From contig JAVXMY010000008.1 in assembly GCA_036646055.1 (NCBI GenBank), forward strand, positions 1 to 36,285: a stretch of 36,285 nt of DNA. Reading direction: 5' to 3'. The number at the start of each line of letters is the position of its first letter. Position 1 is the first letter of the stretch. The position numbers and the translations under genes were made by a program. A model generated the notes under the pieces. It ran no database searches. It saw nothing but the letters and a program-made list of their open reading frames with translations, and was not told the DNA's origin. This document shows, piece after piece, positions 28,899 to 36,285 of the stretch. This DNA is from JAVWMQ01 sp036646055 (GTDB taxonomy: Bacteria; Bacillota; Clostridia; Peptostreptococcales; Anaerovoracaceae).

Positions 28899-30677
28899 AT
28901 GAAGGAAGGTAAAATTGTTAAGGTATCAGGACCCCTAGTTGTTGCTTCGGGAATGGAAGAAGCAGACATGTACGACGTAGTTCGTGTTGGAGACCTTGGC
29001 CTTATTGGAGAAATCATTGAAATGAGAGATGACATGGCTTCTATTCAGGTTTATGAAGACACTGCAGGAATTGGACCTGGTACACCGGTTGTATCAACAG
29101 GGGCTCCACTTTCTGTTGAACTTGGACCTGGACTTATTGAAACTATGTATGATGGAATTCAAAGACCCCTTGAAGAAATGCGTAATGTTGCAGGAAGTAA
29201 TATTACTAGAGGAATTAGGGTTCCATCAATATCTAGAAATAAATTATGGGATTTTGTGCCTACTGTAAATCAAGGTGACAAGGTTATAGAAGGAGATATT
29301 ATAGGGACAGTTCAAGAAACTTTAGTTGTTCAGCAAAAAATCATGGTGCCTTATGGAGTTAATGGCACAGTTACATTTATTGAAGGTGGCAGATTTAATG
29401 TGGATCACATTATTTGTAAGATTTTAATGGATAATGGAGAAACTAAGGAACTATCTATGGTTCAAAAATGGCCAGTTCGTAAGGGTAGACCTTACCGCCA
29501 AAAACTAGTTCCAGAGATGCCTTTAGTTACAGGCCAGCGTGTAATTGATACACTTTTCCCAATTGCCAAAGGTGGAGTTGCTGCAGTTCCAGGCCCATTT
29601 GGATCTGGCAAAACTGTAGTTCAGCATCAGCTTGCTAAGTGGGCAGATGCAGAAATCGTAGTCTACATTGGTTGCGGCGAGCGTGGTAATGAAATGACTG
29701 ATGTACTAATGGAGTTCCCAGAACTTAAGGACCCTCATACAGGTGAGTCATTAATGAAGAGAACAGTGCTTATTGCAAACACATCAGATATGCCAGTAGC
29801 CGCTCGTGAAGCTTCAATTTATACAGGTATTACAATTGCGGAATACTTTAGAGATATGGGATATTCAGTGGCTTTAATGGCCGATTCAACATCAAGATGG
29901 GCAGAAGCTCTTCGTGAAATGTCTGGTCGTCTTGAAGAAATGCCAGGGGAAGAAGGTTACCCAGCCTATTTAGGCTCTAGACTTGCACAGTTTTACGAAA
30001 GAGCAGGAAGAGTTATGTCTCTAGGGCAAAACCCGCGCCTTGGTGCTTTGTCTGCCATTGGTGCAGTTTCTCCTCCAGGTGGTGATATTTCCGAACCAGT
30101 TTCTCAGGCTACACTTCGTATTGTTAAGGTGTTCTGGGGTCTTGATTCAAGTTTGGCATATAGAAGACATTTTCCAGCGATTAACTGGTTACAGAGTTAT
30201 TCCCTTTATGTTGAAGGTCTAAAGAAATGGTATGAAGATAATGTTTCTAAGGATTTCCCAATTTTAAGGGACAAGGCTATTAGACTTCTTCAAGAGGAAG
30301 CCGAGTTAGAGGAAATTGTTCAGCTTGTTGGTGTAGATGCTCTATCTTATGAAGATAGAATTAAACTGGAAGCCTGTAAGTCAATTCGTGAAGATTACTT
30401 ACATCAAAATGCTTTTCATGAAGTTGATACATATACTTCATTAAATAAGCAATTAATGCTGCTTACTCTCATATTGTCTTATTACGATTTGTCAGTAGAG
30501 GCAATAGCTGAGGGGGCTTCATTTGATGCTCTTACAATGTTAGAGAGCAAAGAAGCCATTGGTAGATTTAAGTATATTGAAGAGGATAAAACAAGTGAAG
30601 CCTTTGAAAAGATCAAGGTTAAACTAAAGGAAGAGATTCAAAAAGTTATTAGAGAGGAGGCAGAGAAGGATGATTAA
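28899..30677 (+). CDS. ntpA: V-type ATP synthase catalytic subunit A
   Basis: A 592-residue catalytic subunit forming the A3B3 head. It has the N-terminal beta barrel, the bulge domain special to A subunits (about 110-190), P-loop GPFGSGKT (232-239) and the catalytic region YIGCGERGNEMTDVLMEFPEL. LMADSTSRWAEALREMSGRLEEMPGEEGYPAYLGSRLA is diagnostic. The C-terminal helical domain is complete. Length is normal for the family (about 590). It overlaps subunit B by 8 nt. Confidence 0.97.
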   Translation: MKEGKIVKVSGPLVVASGMEEADMYDVVRVGDLGLIGEIIEMRDDMASIQVYEDTAGIGPGTPVVSTGAPLSVELGPGLIETMYDGIQRPLEEMRNVAGSNITRGIRVPSISRNKLWDFVPTVNQGDKVIEGDIIGTVQETLVVQQKIMVPYGVNGTVTFIEGGRFNVDHIICKILMDNGETKELSMVQKWPVRKGRPYRQKLVPEMPLVTGQRVIDTLFPIAKGGVAAVPGPFGSGKTVVQHQLAKWADAEIVVYIGCGERGNEMTDVLMEFPELKDPHTGESLMKRTVLIANTSDMPVAAREASIYTGITIAEYFRDMGYSVALMADSTSRWAEALREMSGRLEEMPGEEGYPAYLGSRLAQFYERAGRVMSLGQNPRLGALSAIGAVSPPGGDISEPVSQATLRIVKVFWGLDSSLAYRRHFPAINWLQSYSLYVEGLKKWYEDNVSKDFPILRDKAIRLLQEEAELEEIVQLVGVDALSYEDRIKLEACKSIREDYLHQNAFHEVDTYTSLNKQLMLLTLILSYYDLSVEAIAEGASFDALTMLESKEAIGRFKYIEEDKTSEAFEKIKVKLKEEIQKVIREEAEKDD

Positions 30678-32070
30678 AGAGTATAAATCAATTTCAGAAG
30701 TTGTTGGTCCTTTGATGCTAGTTAAGGGTGTAGAAGGAGTTACATATGACGAGCTTGGAGAGATTACACTTCCTCATGGTGAACAGAGACTATGTAAGGT
30801 TCTTGAGGTTAATGGCAGTAATGCTCTTGTTCAGCTTTTTGAAAGTTCTGCAGGTATTAATTTAAAGGAAAGTACTGTTAAGTTTTTAGGTCATGGTATT
30901 GAGCTTGATGTTTCTCCTGAAATTTTAGGACGTGTTTTTGATGGTATGGGTAGGCCTAAGGATGGTGGTCCCAAGATTATTCCAGATAAAAGGGTGGATA
31001 TTAATGGGCTTCCAATGAATCCAGCGGCCAGGGATTACCCGGCCGAGTTTATACAAACTGGGGTTTCTGCCATTGATGGGCTTAATACTCTTGTTAGAGG
31101 GCAGAAACTTCCTATATTCTCAGGTTCAGGCTTGCCACATGCAGACCTGGCAGCACAAATTGCAAGGCAGGCTAAGGTAAGAGGTTCTGACGGTAACTTT
31201 GCTGTAGTATTTGCAGCTATTGGTATTACCCACGAAGAAGCAGAATTCTTTGCTACTGACTTTAGAAAAACCGGTGCTATTGATAGAACAGTAATGTTTA
31301 TGAATCTAGCCAATGACCCAGCTGTTGAAAGAATTGCAACACCTAGAATGGCCCTTGCTGCTGCTGAATATTTAGCATTCGATCAAGGTATGCACGTTTT
31401 AGTAATTATGACAGATATAACAAACTATGCAGAAGCACTTCGTGAAGTATCTGCAGCTCGTAAGGAAGTTCCAGGTAGACGTGGATATCCAGGCTATCTA
31501 TATACTGACCTTGCAACTATGTATGAAAGAGCAGGGCGTAAGCGTGGTCAGGAAGGATCAATTACAATGATTCCAATTCTAACAATGCCAGAAGATGACA
31601 AGACTCATCCAATCCCTGACCTTACAGGATATATTACAGAAGGACAGATAATTTTATCTAGAGATCTTTATAAGAAGAGTATTAAACCGCCAATAGATGT
31701 ACTTCCTTCATTATCTAGACTGAAGGACAAAGGTATTGGTAATGGCAAAACTCGTGAAGACCATGCAGATACAATGAACCAGCTTTTTGCAGCCTATGCA
31801 AGAGGCAAGGAATGTCTTGAACTTATGACTATTCTAGGCGAAGCGGCACTATCTAAGGTAGACCTACTGTATGCTAAATTTAGTAATGAGTTTGAGAAGG
31901 AATACGTTTCTCAAGGCTACGAAACCGATAGAACTATTGAAGAAACCCTAGACATTGGTTGGAAACTTCTAAAAATTCTTCCTAAGAGTGAGCTTAAGAG
32001 AATTAAGGATGAATACTTAGAGAAGTATCTTAAAGAGGAATCAAAAACTGATAACCCAAGTCACCATTAG
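30670..32070 (+). CDS. ntpB: V-type ATP synthase subunit B
   Basis: A 466-residue regulatory or non-catalytic head subunit. The position of the P-loop reads SGSGLPHA (151-158) without the lysine and threonine, as expected for B subunits, which contribute an arginine finger instead. VIMTDITNYAEALREVSAARKEVPGRRGYPGYLYTDLATMYERAG is diagnostic. Full length. The start at 30670 lies inside the end of the A subunit gene, after AGAGAGGAGGCAGAGAAGG. Ten bases separate it from ntpD. Confidence 0.97.
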   Translation: MIKEYKSISEVVGPLMLVKGVEGVTYDELGEITLPHGEQRLCKVLEVNGSNALVQLFESSAGINLKESTVKFLGHGIELDVSPEILGRVFDGMGRPKDGGPKIIPDKRVDINGLPMNPAARDYPAEFIQTGVSAIDGLNTLVRGQKLPIFSGSGLPHADLAAQIARQAKVRGSDGNFAVVFAAIGITHEEAEFFATDFRKTGAIDRTVMFMNLANDPAVERIATPRMALAAAEYLAFDQGMHVLVIMTDITNYAEALREVSAARKEVPGRRGYPGYLYTDLATMYERAGRKRGQEGSITMIPILTMPEDDKTHPIPDLTGYITEGQIILSRDLYKKSIKPPIDVLPSLSRLKDKGIGNGKTREDHADTMNQLFAAYARGKECLELMTILGEAALSKVDLLYAKFSNEFEKEYVSQGYETDRTIEETLDIGWKLLKILPKSELKRIKDEYLEKYLKEESKTDNPSHH

Positions 32071-32079
32071 GAGGATATT

Positions 32080-32769
32080 ATGGAAAGAATGAATGTAAAT
32101 CCTACTAGAATGATGCTGACTTCCCTCAAGAAACGTCTTAAAACTGCAACTCGAGGCCATAAGCTTATGAAAGATAAACGAGATGAACTGATGAAGGAAT
32201 TCTTAAATCTTGCTAGAGCCAATGGTGAACTTAGAAAACAAGTTGAAGGAGAATTAGCTGAAATATATAGGGACTTCTCCCTTGCCAGCTCAATAATGTC
32301 CCAAGAGACTATGGAAGAAGCTTTAATGTTTCCTAAACAAGGTGTAGAAGTTCTAGTTGAAACCAAAAACATTATGAGCGTTAACGTTCCAATATTTAGC
32401 TTCAACACAACCACTAACCAAGAAGGAGACATCTATCCATACGGATATGCAAGAACCTCTGGTGTTCTAGATGCTTCCATTGATAGACTATCTAAAATGT
32501 TTGAAGTTCTTCTTGAACTTGCAGCAAAAGAAAAGGAAGTTCAGCTAATTGCGGCAGAACTAGAAAAAACACGTCGCCGTGTTAATGCCCTTGAATATGT
32601 TATGATTCCAAGGCTACAAGTAACAATTAAATACATAACAATGAAGCTAGACGAAAACGAGCGAGGAAACCAAACCAGACTTATGAAAGTCAAAGACATG
32701 ATGGTCGCCGACGCCCTAGAAGAAAAGCGCAAATTCGACCAAGAATGCTACGGCCAAAGCTGCAAATAA
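32080..32769 (+). CDS. ntpD: V-type ATP synthase subunit D (central rotor shaft)
   Basis: A 229-residue coiled-coil rotor subunit running through the A3B3 head. The conserved start region NPTRMMLTSLKKRLKTATRGHKLMKDKRDELMKEF and the closing RRVNALEYVMIPRLQVTIKYITMKLDENER are family-typical. The RBS is AGGAGG. It is the last gene of the operon, with no terminator immediately after it; a GC-rich islet begins within a few bases of the stop codon. No NtpH- or NtpJ-like genes follow. Confidence 0.95.
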   Translation: MERMNVNPTRMMLTSLKKRLKTATRGHKLMKDKRDELMKEFLNLARANGELRKQVEGELAEIYRDFSLASSIMSQETMEEALMFPKQGVEVLVETKNIMSVNVPIFSFNTTTNQEGDIYPYGYARTSGVLDASIDRLSKMFEVLLELAAKEKEVQLIAAELEKTRRRVNALEYVMIPRLQVTIKYITMKLDENERGNQTRLMKVKDMMVADALEEKRKFDQECYGQSCK

Positions 32770-32900
32770 AATTTGCCGCCCCGCCGCCTGTATCGCCGCC
32801 GCCGCCTGTATCGCCGCCGCCGCCATAGCCCCACGCGCCGCCGGCAACCCAATTGGGGAGCCTCAGCCGCCCTGGCGCGGCCCAATCGCCGCTCTAGCGC
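32770..32900. repeat. GC-rich CGCCGC islet after the V-ATPase operon
   Basis: A run of CCGCCGCC repeats with two copies of CGCCTGTATCGCCGCCGCCG, then GC-rich unique-looking DNA. Composition contrasts sharply with the AT-rich genes. No open frame with a ribosome binding site and no hairpin with a T tract are apparent. It leads into the hairpin array. Confidence 0.75.
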
Positions 32901-32918
32901 TTCAATTTAACACAAAAG

Positions 32919-33690
32919 GATATGATTTTCGCGCAGACGAGATTATCATATCCTTTTTTGTGCCCCAAGGGGATATGATTTTCGCGCAACCGAGATTATC
33001 ATATCCTTTCTTCAGACCCGAGGGGATATGATTTTCTCACAAACAAGATTATCATATCCCTTTCTATAATAAAGCGCCTCTCTACACCAACAAACCTGAA
33101 TTTTAGCGAATAAATCCCTCTAATAGATGGCCTATTAGAGAAAATGTTCTCTTAGCTAGAAGATAGGGATATGATTTTCACGCAGACGAGATTATCATAT
33201 CCTTTCATCAGACCCAAGGGGATATGATTTTCTCACAAACAAGATTATCATATCCCTTTCTATAATAAAGCGCCTCTCTACACCAACAAACCTGAATTTT
33301 AGCGAATAAATCCCTCTAATAGATGGCCTATTAGAGAAAATGTTCTCTTAGCTAGAAGATAGGGATATGATTTTCACGCAGACGAGATTATCATATCCTT
33401 TCATCAGACCCAAGGGGATATGATTTTCTCACAAACAAGATTATCATATCCCTTTCTATAATAAAGCGCCTCTCTACACCAACAAACCTGAATTTTAGCG
33501 AATAAATCCCTCTAATAGATGGCCTATTAGAGAAAATGTTCTCTTAGCTAGAAGATAGGGATATGATTTTCGCGCAGACGAGATTATCATATCCCACGTT
33601 CAGCCCCAAGGGGATATGATTTTCTCACAAACAAGATTATCATATCCCTTTCTATAACCCAGCGCCTCGCTACACCAACAAACCTGAATT
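32919..33690. repeat. 196-bp tandem array of GGATATGAT hairpins
   Basis: GGATATGAT...ATCATATCC hairpins begin at 32919 and 32971. A 196-bp unit then starts at 33024, 33220, 33416 and 33612 with an exactly constant period, the last copy being partial. Each unit carries two GGATATGAT hairpins, an AGCGAATAAATCCCTC segment, a perfect 9-bp hairpin CTCTAATAG/CTATTAGAG and GAGAAAATGTTCTC. Copies are nearly identical. Loops contain TTTTC(G/T/A)C(G/A)CA. No gene is seen. Confidence 0.9.
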
Positions 33691-33712
33691 TAAATTTAAA
33701 ACATTTTTTGGA

Positions 33713-33741
33713 TTGAAATTTCACTGTTATTAGATTATGAT
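33713..33741 (+). promoter_or_regulatory. Sigma-70 promoter of the secreted ricin-like protein
   Basis: TTGAAA (33713-33718) and TATGAT (33736-33741) are 17 nt apart. Transcription would start near 33748, 33 nt before the ATG, leaving a leader with GGGGAG as RBS. It lies just outside the hairpin array. Confidence 0.75.
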
Positions 33742-33780
33742 TAAATAAAGGGTTGAGTATTTAATTGGGGAGAAAAGACA

Positions 33781-35418
33781 ATGAATAAAAGAAAAAAATT
33801 CAAAAAAATCATAGGGCTGTCACTAGCAGCCATAATGGCATTTACGGTTATGCCTGTAGGCGACCTTACTGTTTTGGCTAGTGATGGAAGAACTGCAAAT
33901 TCAACGGATATAATCAATAGAGTAGATTTATTGACCAAATATAGCAGCAATCCGTTTAAGGGAACTGCAGATAAAATTGCTAAAAAAGAAAATAAAAACT
34001 ATGGAACAGGAGCGGGTATCCTACATCAGGAATTAGATATAGGATATTACAAAGGGTACATATACAAAGGATTTCAAGATGTCATTAGCAAGTACAAAAT
34101 GTCATCAACTAAGGAGACAATTGCTATAAAAAACCTTGGAGACTATATGATCTCTAATTTGCAGTTTTATGGCAACAAGGTGTTTTTTGAAGGGGAATTA
34201 TCATCTGGAATGACTACACAACACCTGTTTTCAGCCAATACTAATGGAACAGGCCTAAGAAAAATAGTGACAGACACACTTGACCCATCAAACGCACAGA
34301 GTTTTACTGTATACAAAGGTAAACTGTATGGCGTAACATTTTCATCAGGTGTACACACTATTCGAAGCTATGATTTAAATGGCCGCAACAAAAAAACCAT
34401 ATTGAAGGATGAAATGACAGGCTTTAAGGCCGGTAGAAAACATAGTTTTAGAGGGTATTCAATATACAAAGATAGAATTTACTATATTAAACCAGATGGC
34501 AAAATATGCTCATCGGATTTAAATGGCAAAAATAGAAAGGTAGTCGCTGATGTAACTAGCATCTCTAGTGATAATCTTCTTAGTATTATTACTGTGTATA
34601 ATGGATACATTTATTATAGAGACAAAAATGGTGTAAATAGAATTTCCACAAGTGGTAAAAATAATAAGAACATTTTAAATAAATTCTGTGATCCAGCAGA
34701 ACTATCCTTTTACGGAAACAAAATGGCATTTAATGTTGAATCACAATATTTTGGATTAGTAGACACTGATGGGAAAAATAAAAAGTTATTCCCAAGCTCA
34801 TATTTTACAGTGCCATTAAGCAATTACAGTAGAAATATAGGGATATTAGATTCAGATATTTCATATTTATCAGAGTATACAATTTTGTATAACAATCCAA
34901 AGAATAAAGGCTATGGGCAACTAGGTAGAAGTTTTAAAAAATACAAGAAGCCGCCTACAATTAAATCTCAACTAGGAACGGTATTCGCAAGAGGTAGTCT
35001 AAAGGAAGGAATCTTCTATATTAATGGTATAGGAGATGGCAGATATAACTTAGGCATTTCAGGAGCTTCAAAGGCTAATAATGCTAAGACAATTCTTTGG
35101 GATGTAAGCGAAAGTACTAATCGTAGATTTATGGTAAAGAAGATTAAGACTAATGAGTATACATTAACACCTGTTCATTCTAAATTGCCACTTACTTCAG
35201 CTGGCAAAAAAGGAAGCGTTATAACACAAAGCAAAAAGTCCAATCAAGCAAATCAAGTATTTAAAATTACTTACCAAGGTAAGGGATATAGAATTCAGGA
35301 TAGCAATGGTTATTATTTAGGAGTTTCTGCAGGTAGATATGCAAATGGAACACCAATAATTCTTTGGGACAAAGCAGAGGATTCAAGCCAAGAATTTGAA
35401 TTCAAATATGTAAAATAA
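33781..35418 (+). CDS. Secreted DUF5050-like protein with C-terminal ricin-type beta-trefoil
   Basis: A 545-residue exported protein. Signal peptide residues 1-33 (MNKRKKFKKIIGLSLAAIMAF, cleavage near VLA-SDG). Residues of about 80-370 contain repeated blades such as YGNKVFFEG, YKGKLYGVTF, YKDRIYYIKPDGKICSSDLNGKN and YNGYIYYRDKNGVNRIS, as in DUF5050/beta-propeller-like proteins. Residues 410-545 form a ricin-B-like trefoil (GRYNLGISGASKANNAKTILWD, NGYYLGVSAGRYANGTPIILWD, FEFKYV), which often binds carbohydrate. No catalytic domain or wall anchor is seen. It may bind glycans or host or mucin sugars, which is inferred. It has its own promoter and is flanked by repeat arrays. Confidence 0.82.
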   Translation: MNKRKKFKKIIGLSLAAIMAFTVMPVGDLTVLASDGRTANSTDIINRVDLLTKYSSNPFKGTADKIAKKENKNYGTGAGILHQELDIGYYKGYIYKGFQDVISKYKMSSTKETIAIKNLGDYMISNLQFYGNKVFFEGELSSGMTTQHLFSANTNGTGLRKIVTDTLDPSNAQSFTVYKGKLYGVTFSSGVHTIRSYDLNGRNKKTILKDEMTGFKAGRKHSFRGYSIYKDRIYYIKPDGKICSSDLNGKNRKVVADVTSISSDNLLSIITVYNGYIYYRDKNGVNRISTSGKNNKNILNKFCDPAELSFYGNKMAFNVESQYFGLVDTDGKNKKLFPSSYFTVPLSNYSRNIGILDSDISYLSEYTILYNNPKNKGYGQLGRSFKKYKKPPTIKSQLGTVFARGSLKEGIFYINGIGDGRYNLGISGASKANNAKTILWDVSESTNRRFMVKKIKTNEYTLTPVHSKLPLTSAGKKGSVITQSKKSNQANQVFKITYQGKGYRIQDSNGYYLGVSAGRYANGTPIILWDKAEDSSQEFEFKYVK

Positions 35419-35460
35419 ACCAAAACATTTGGCAGAAATTCTCCTAGATGTTTTAGAAGA

Positions 35461-35500
35461 AAAATAAATCGTGCTACCAAATATGGGTAGCACGATTTTC
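35461..35500. terminator. Bidirectional terminator between convergent genes
   Basis: AAATCGTGCTACC (35466-35478) pairs perfectly over 13 bp with GGTAGCACGATTT (35486-35498). On the plus strand TTTC follows; on the minus strand TTATTTTTC follows. It can end both the ricin-like gene and the GIY-YIG gene. Confidence 0.85.
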
Positions 35501-35504
35501 TAGT

Positions 35505-35747
35505 TTATTTGCTGTTAATTAATTGAAGCTTTTTTTCTTTAGTTAGTTTCTTTATTTGGGCTTCTCTTTTTAAAGCAGAAGACTTGTCCTCAAATTCTTC
35601 ACTATATCTTAGCACTACAGGCGTTCTGCCCCTAGTATACTTGGCGCCCTTGCCTGCATTGTGCCTTTTGATTCGATCCTCTATATTATTGGTGAAGCCA
35701 GTATATAGACTTCCATCCTTACACTCTAAAATATATATGTAATACAT
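35505..35747 (-). CDS. Small GIY-YIG nuclease-domain protein
   Basis: An 80-residue, single-domain GIY-YIG protein of the UPF0213/YhbQ type. The motif is visible as YYIYILECKDGSLYTGFTNNIEDRIKRHNAGKGAKYTRGR, with the catalytic Tyr and Arg, and SALKREAQIKKLTKEKKLQLI at the end with the conserved Glu. Related proteins have been linked to DNA damage processing, but the cellular role is not settled. The start follows GGGAGG. It stands alone next to the 143-bp repeat array. Confidence 0.9.
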   Translation of the reverse strand: MYYIYILECKDGSLYTGFTNNIEDRIKRHNAGKGAKYTRGRTPVVLRYSEEFEDKSSALKREAQIKKLTKEKKLQLINSK

Positions 35748-35784
35748 ATTAACCTCCCTAACCTTCTCAAATCATTTTATCCTA

Positions 35785-35844
35785 TTTCCCTTTCAAAGGG
35801 AAATGAATTTTGTAGAATGATTTTCTCATCTGTGAGAAAATCAT
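35785..35844. repeat. Two perfect hairpins upstream of the GIY-YIG gene
   Basis: TTTCCCTTT/AAAGGGAAA (35785-35793 with 35795-35803, single-base centre) and ATGATTTTCTCA/TGAGAAAATCAT (35817-35828 with 35833-35844, loop TCTG) are perfect inverted repeats. The second is the first member of the array that follows and shares the ATGATTTTC core. Confidence 0.75.
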
Positions 35845-36285
35845 ATCCCGAATTTCGTATAGTTTTGCGAACCCTCTTTTTATCGGTGTTTAGGCCTGCC
35901 GATGTTTTCAAAAATGCGAAAATCCCATCTGAAAGAGAGAATAATACTTTAAAAGGATATGATAATCTTGCCTGTAAAAAAAATCATATCCCAAATTTCG
36001 TATAGTTTTGCGAACCCTCTTTTTATCGGTGTTTAGGCCTGCCGATGTTTTCAAAAATGCGAAAATCCCATCTGAAAGAGAGAATATATACTTTAAAAGG
36101 ATATTATAATCTTGCCTGTAAAAAAATCATATCCCAAATTTCGTATAGTTTTTGCGAACCCTCTTTTTATCGGTCTTTAGGCCTGCCGATGTTTTCAAAA
36201 ATGCGAAAATCCCATCTGAAAGAGAGAATAATACTTTAAAAGGATATTATAATCTTGCCTGTAAAAAAATCATATCCCAAATTTC
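35845..36285. repeat. 143-bp tandem hairpin array running off the window
   Basis: AATTTCGTATAG recurs at 35851, 35994 and 36137, and its first bases again at 36280, an exact 143-bp period. Each unit has TTTTGCGAACCCTCTTTTT, an ATCGG/CCGAT hairpin, GCGAAAATCCCATCTGAAAG and a GGATATGAT or GGATATTAT stem closing with ATCATATCCC. The same parts occur in a different order in the blocks at 4440-4904 and 6003-6466. Short open frames within it are repeat translations. It continues past the window end. Confidence 0.9.

Noticed and set aside
32919..33690. CRISPR array
   Set aside because: The units are 196 bp and contain internal hairpins; there are no short repeats separated by unique spacers and no cas genes.
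35817..36285. CRISPR array or integron-like attC array
   Set aside because: The period is 143 bp with nearly identical units and no unique cassettes between them; no integrase gene is present.

Overview
The window comes from a low-GC, Gram-positive, obligately fermentative anaerobe, most likely a member of Clostridia that ferments amino acids. I infer this from a complete ornithine fermentation operon, a bacterial V-type ATPase operon, Firmicute-type lipoprotein and signal peptides, strong AGGAGG ribosome binding sites and AT-rich spacers. I cannot name the species.

Layout. (1) 1-975: a GC-rich hexamer tract, then an array of GTACGAT hairpins and a structured leader. (2) 976-4259: an exported L,D-transpeptidase, RNase HI (minus strand), then walJ/yycJ, rlmH and a 2[4Fe-4S] ferredoxin. 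(3) 4260-6600: an orphan PD-(D/E)XK-like nuclease gene with its own strong promoter, bracketed by two nearly identical blocks of about 465 bp made of GATATGAT hairpins and GC-rich islets. (4) 6691-9944: a molybdate/tungstate-type ABC transporter (lipoprotein, permease, ATPase) and a DUF4213/DUF364 protein. (5) 12799-10086, minus strand: PucR-type regulator, EamA/DMT transporter and HD-domain protein. (6) 12800-13231: a dense regulatory region with two matched palindromes, a promoter and an intrinsic terminator that together delimit a candidate small RNA of about 118 nt. (7) 13232-23839: a PAS-AAA+-Fis regulator, then ord, ortA, ortB, oraS, oraE, a GNAT gene, a GlmL/MutL-like protein and ornithine racemase. 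(8) 24100-32769: V-ATPase genes in the Enterococcus ntpF-I-K-E-C-G-A-B-D order, with sodium ligands visible in the proteolipid. (9) 32770-36285: a GC islet, a 196-bp tandem hairpin array, a secreted DUF5050-like/ricin-like protein, a GIY-YIG protein and a 143-bp tandem array that runs off the end.

How the parts work together. Orr converts L-ornithine to D-ornithine. OraS/OraE moves the 5-amino group to give 2,4-diaminopentanoate, Ord deaminates it oxidatively, and OrtA/OrtB cleaves 2-amino-4-oxopentanoate with CoA to acetyl-CoA and D-alanine. The GlmL-like ATPase probably supports the B12 aminomutase. The AAA+ regulator next door is the obvious controller, but its sigma-54 contact loop is degenerate (STINGE in place of GAFTGA), and ord has a good sigma-70 promoter. 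The V-ATPase would couple ATP to Na+ movement.

The most unusual material lies between genes. Several families of hairpin repeats use different arm sequences (GGTACGAT or GGATATGAT) around a similar GATTTTC(G)C core, occur as tandem arrays, sit next to GC-rich islets and lie close to two nuclease-fold genes. With the candidate C-rich small RNA and the altered ornithine regulator, these are the best leads. No tRNA, rRNA, CRISPR array or transposase gene was recognised.
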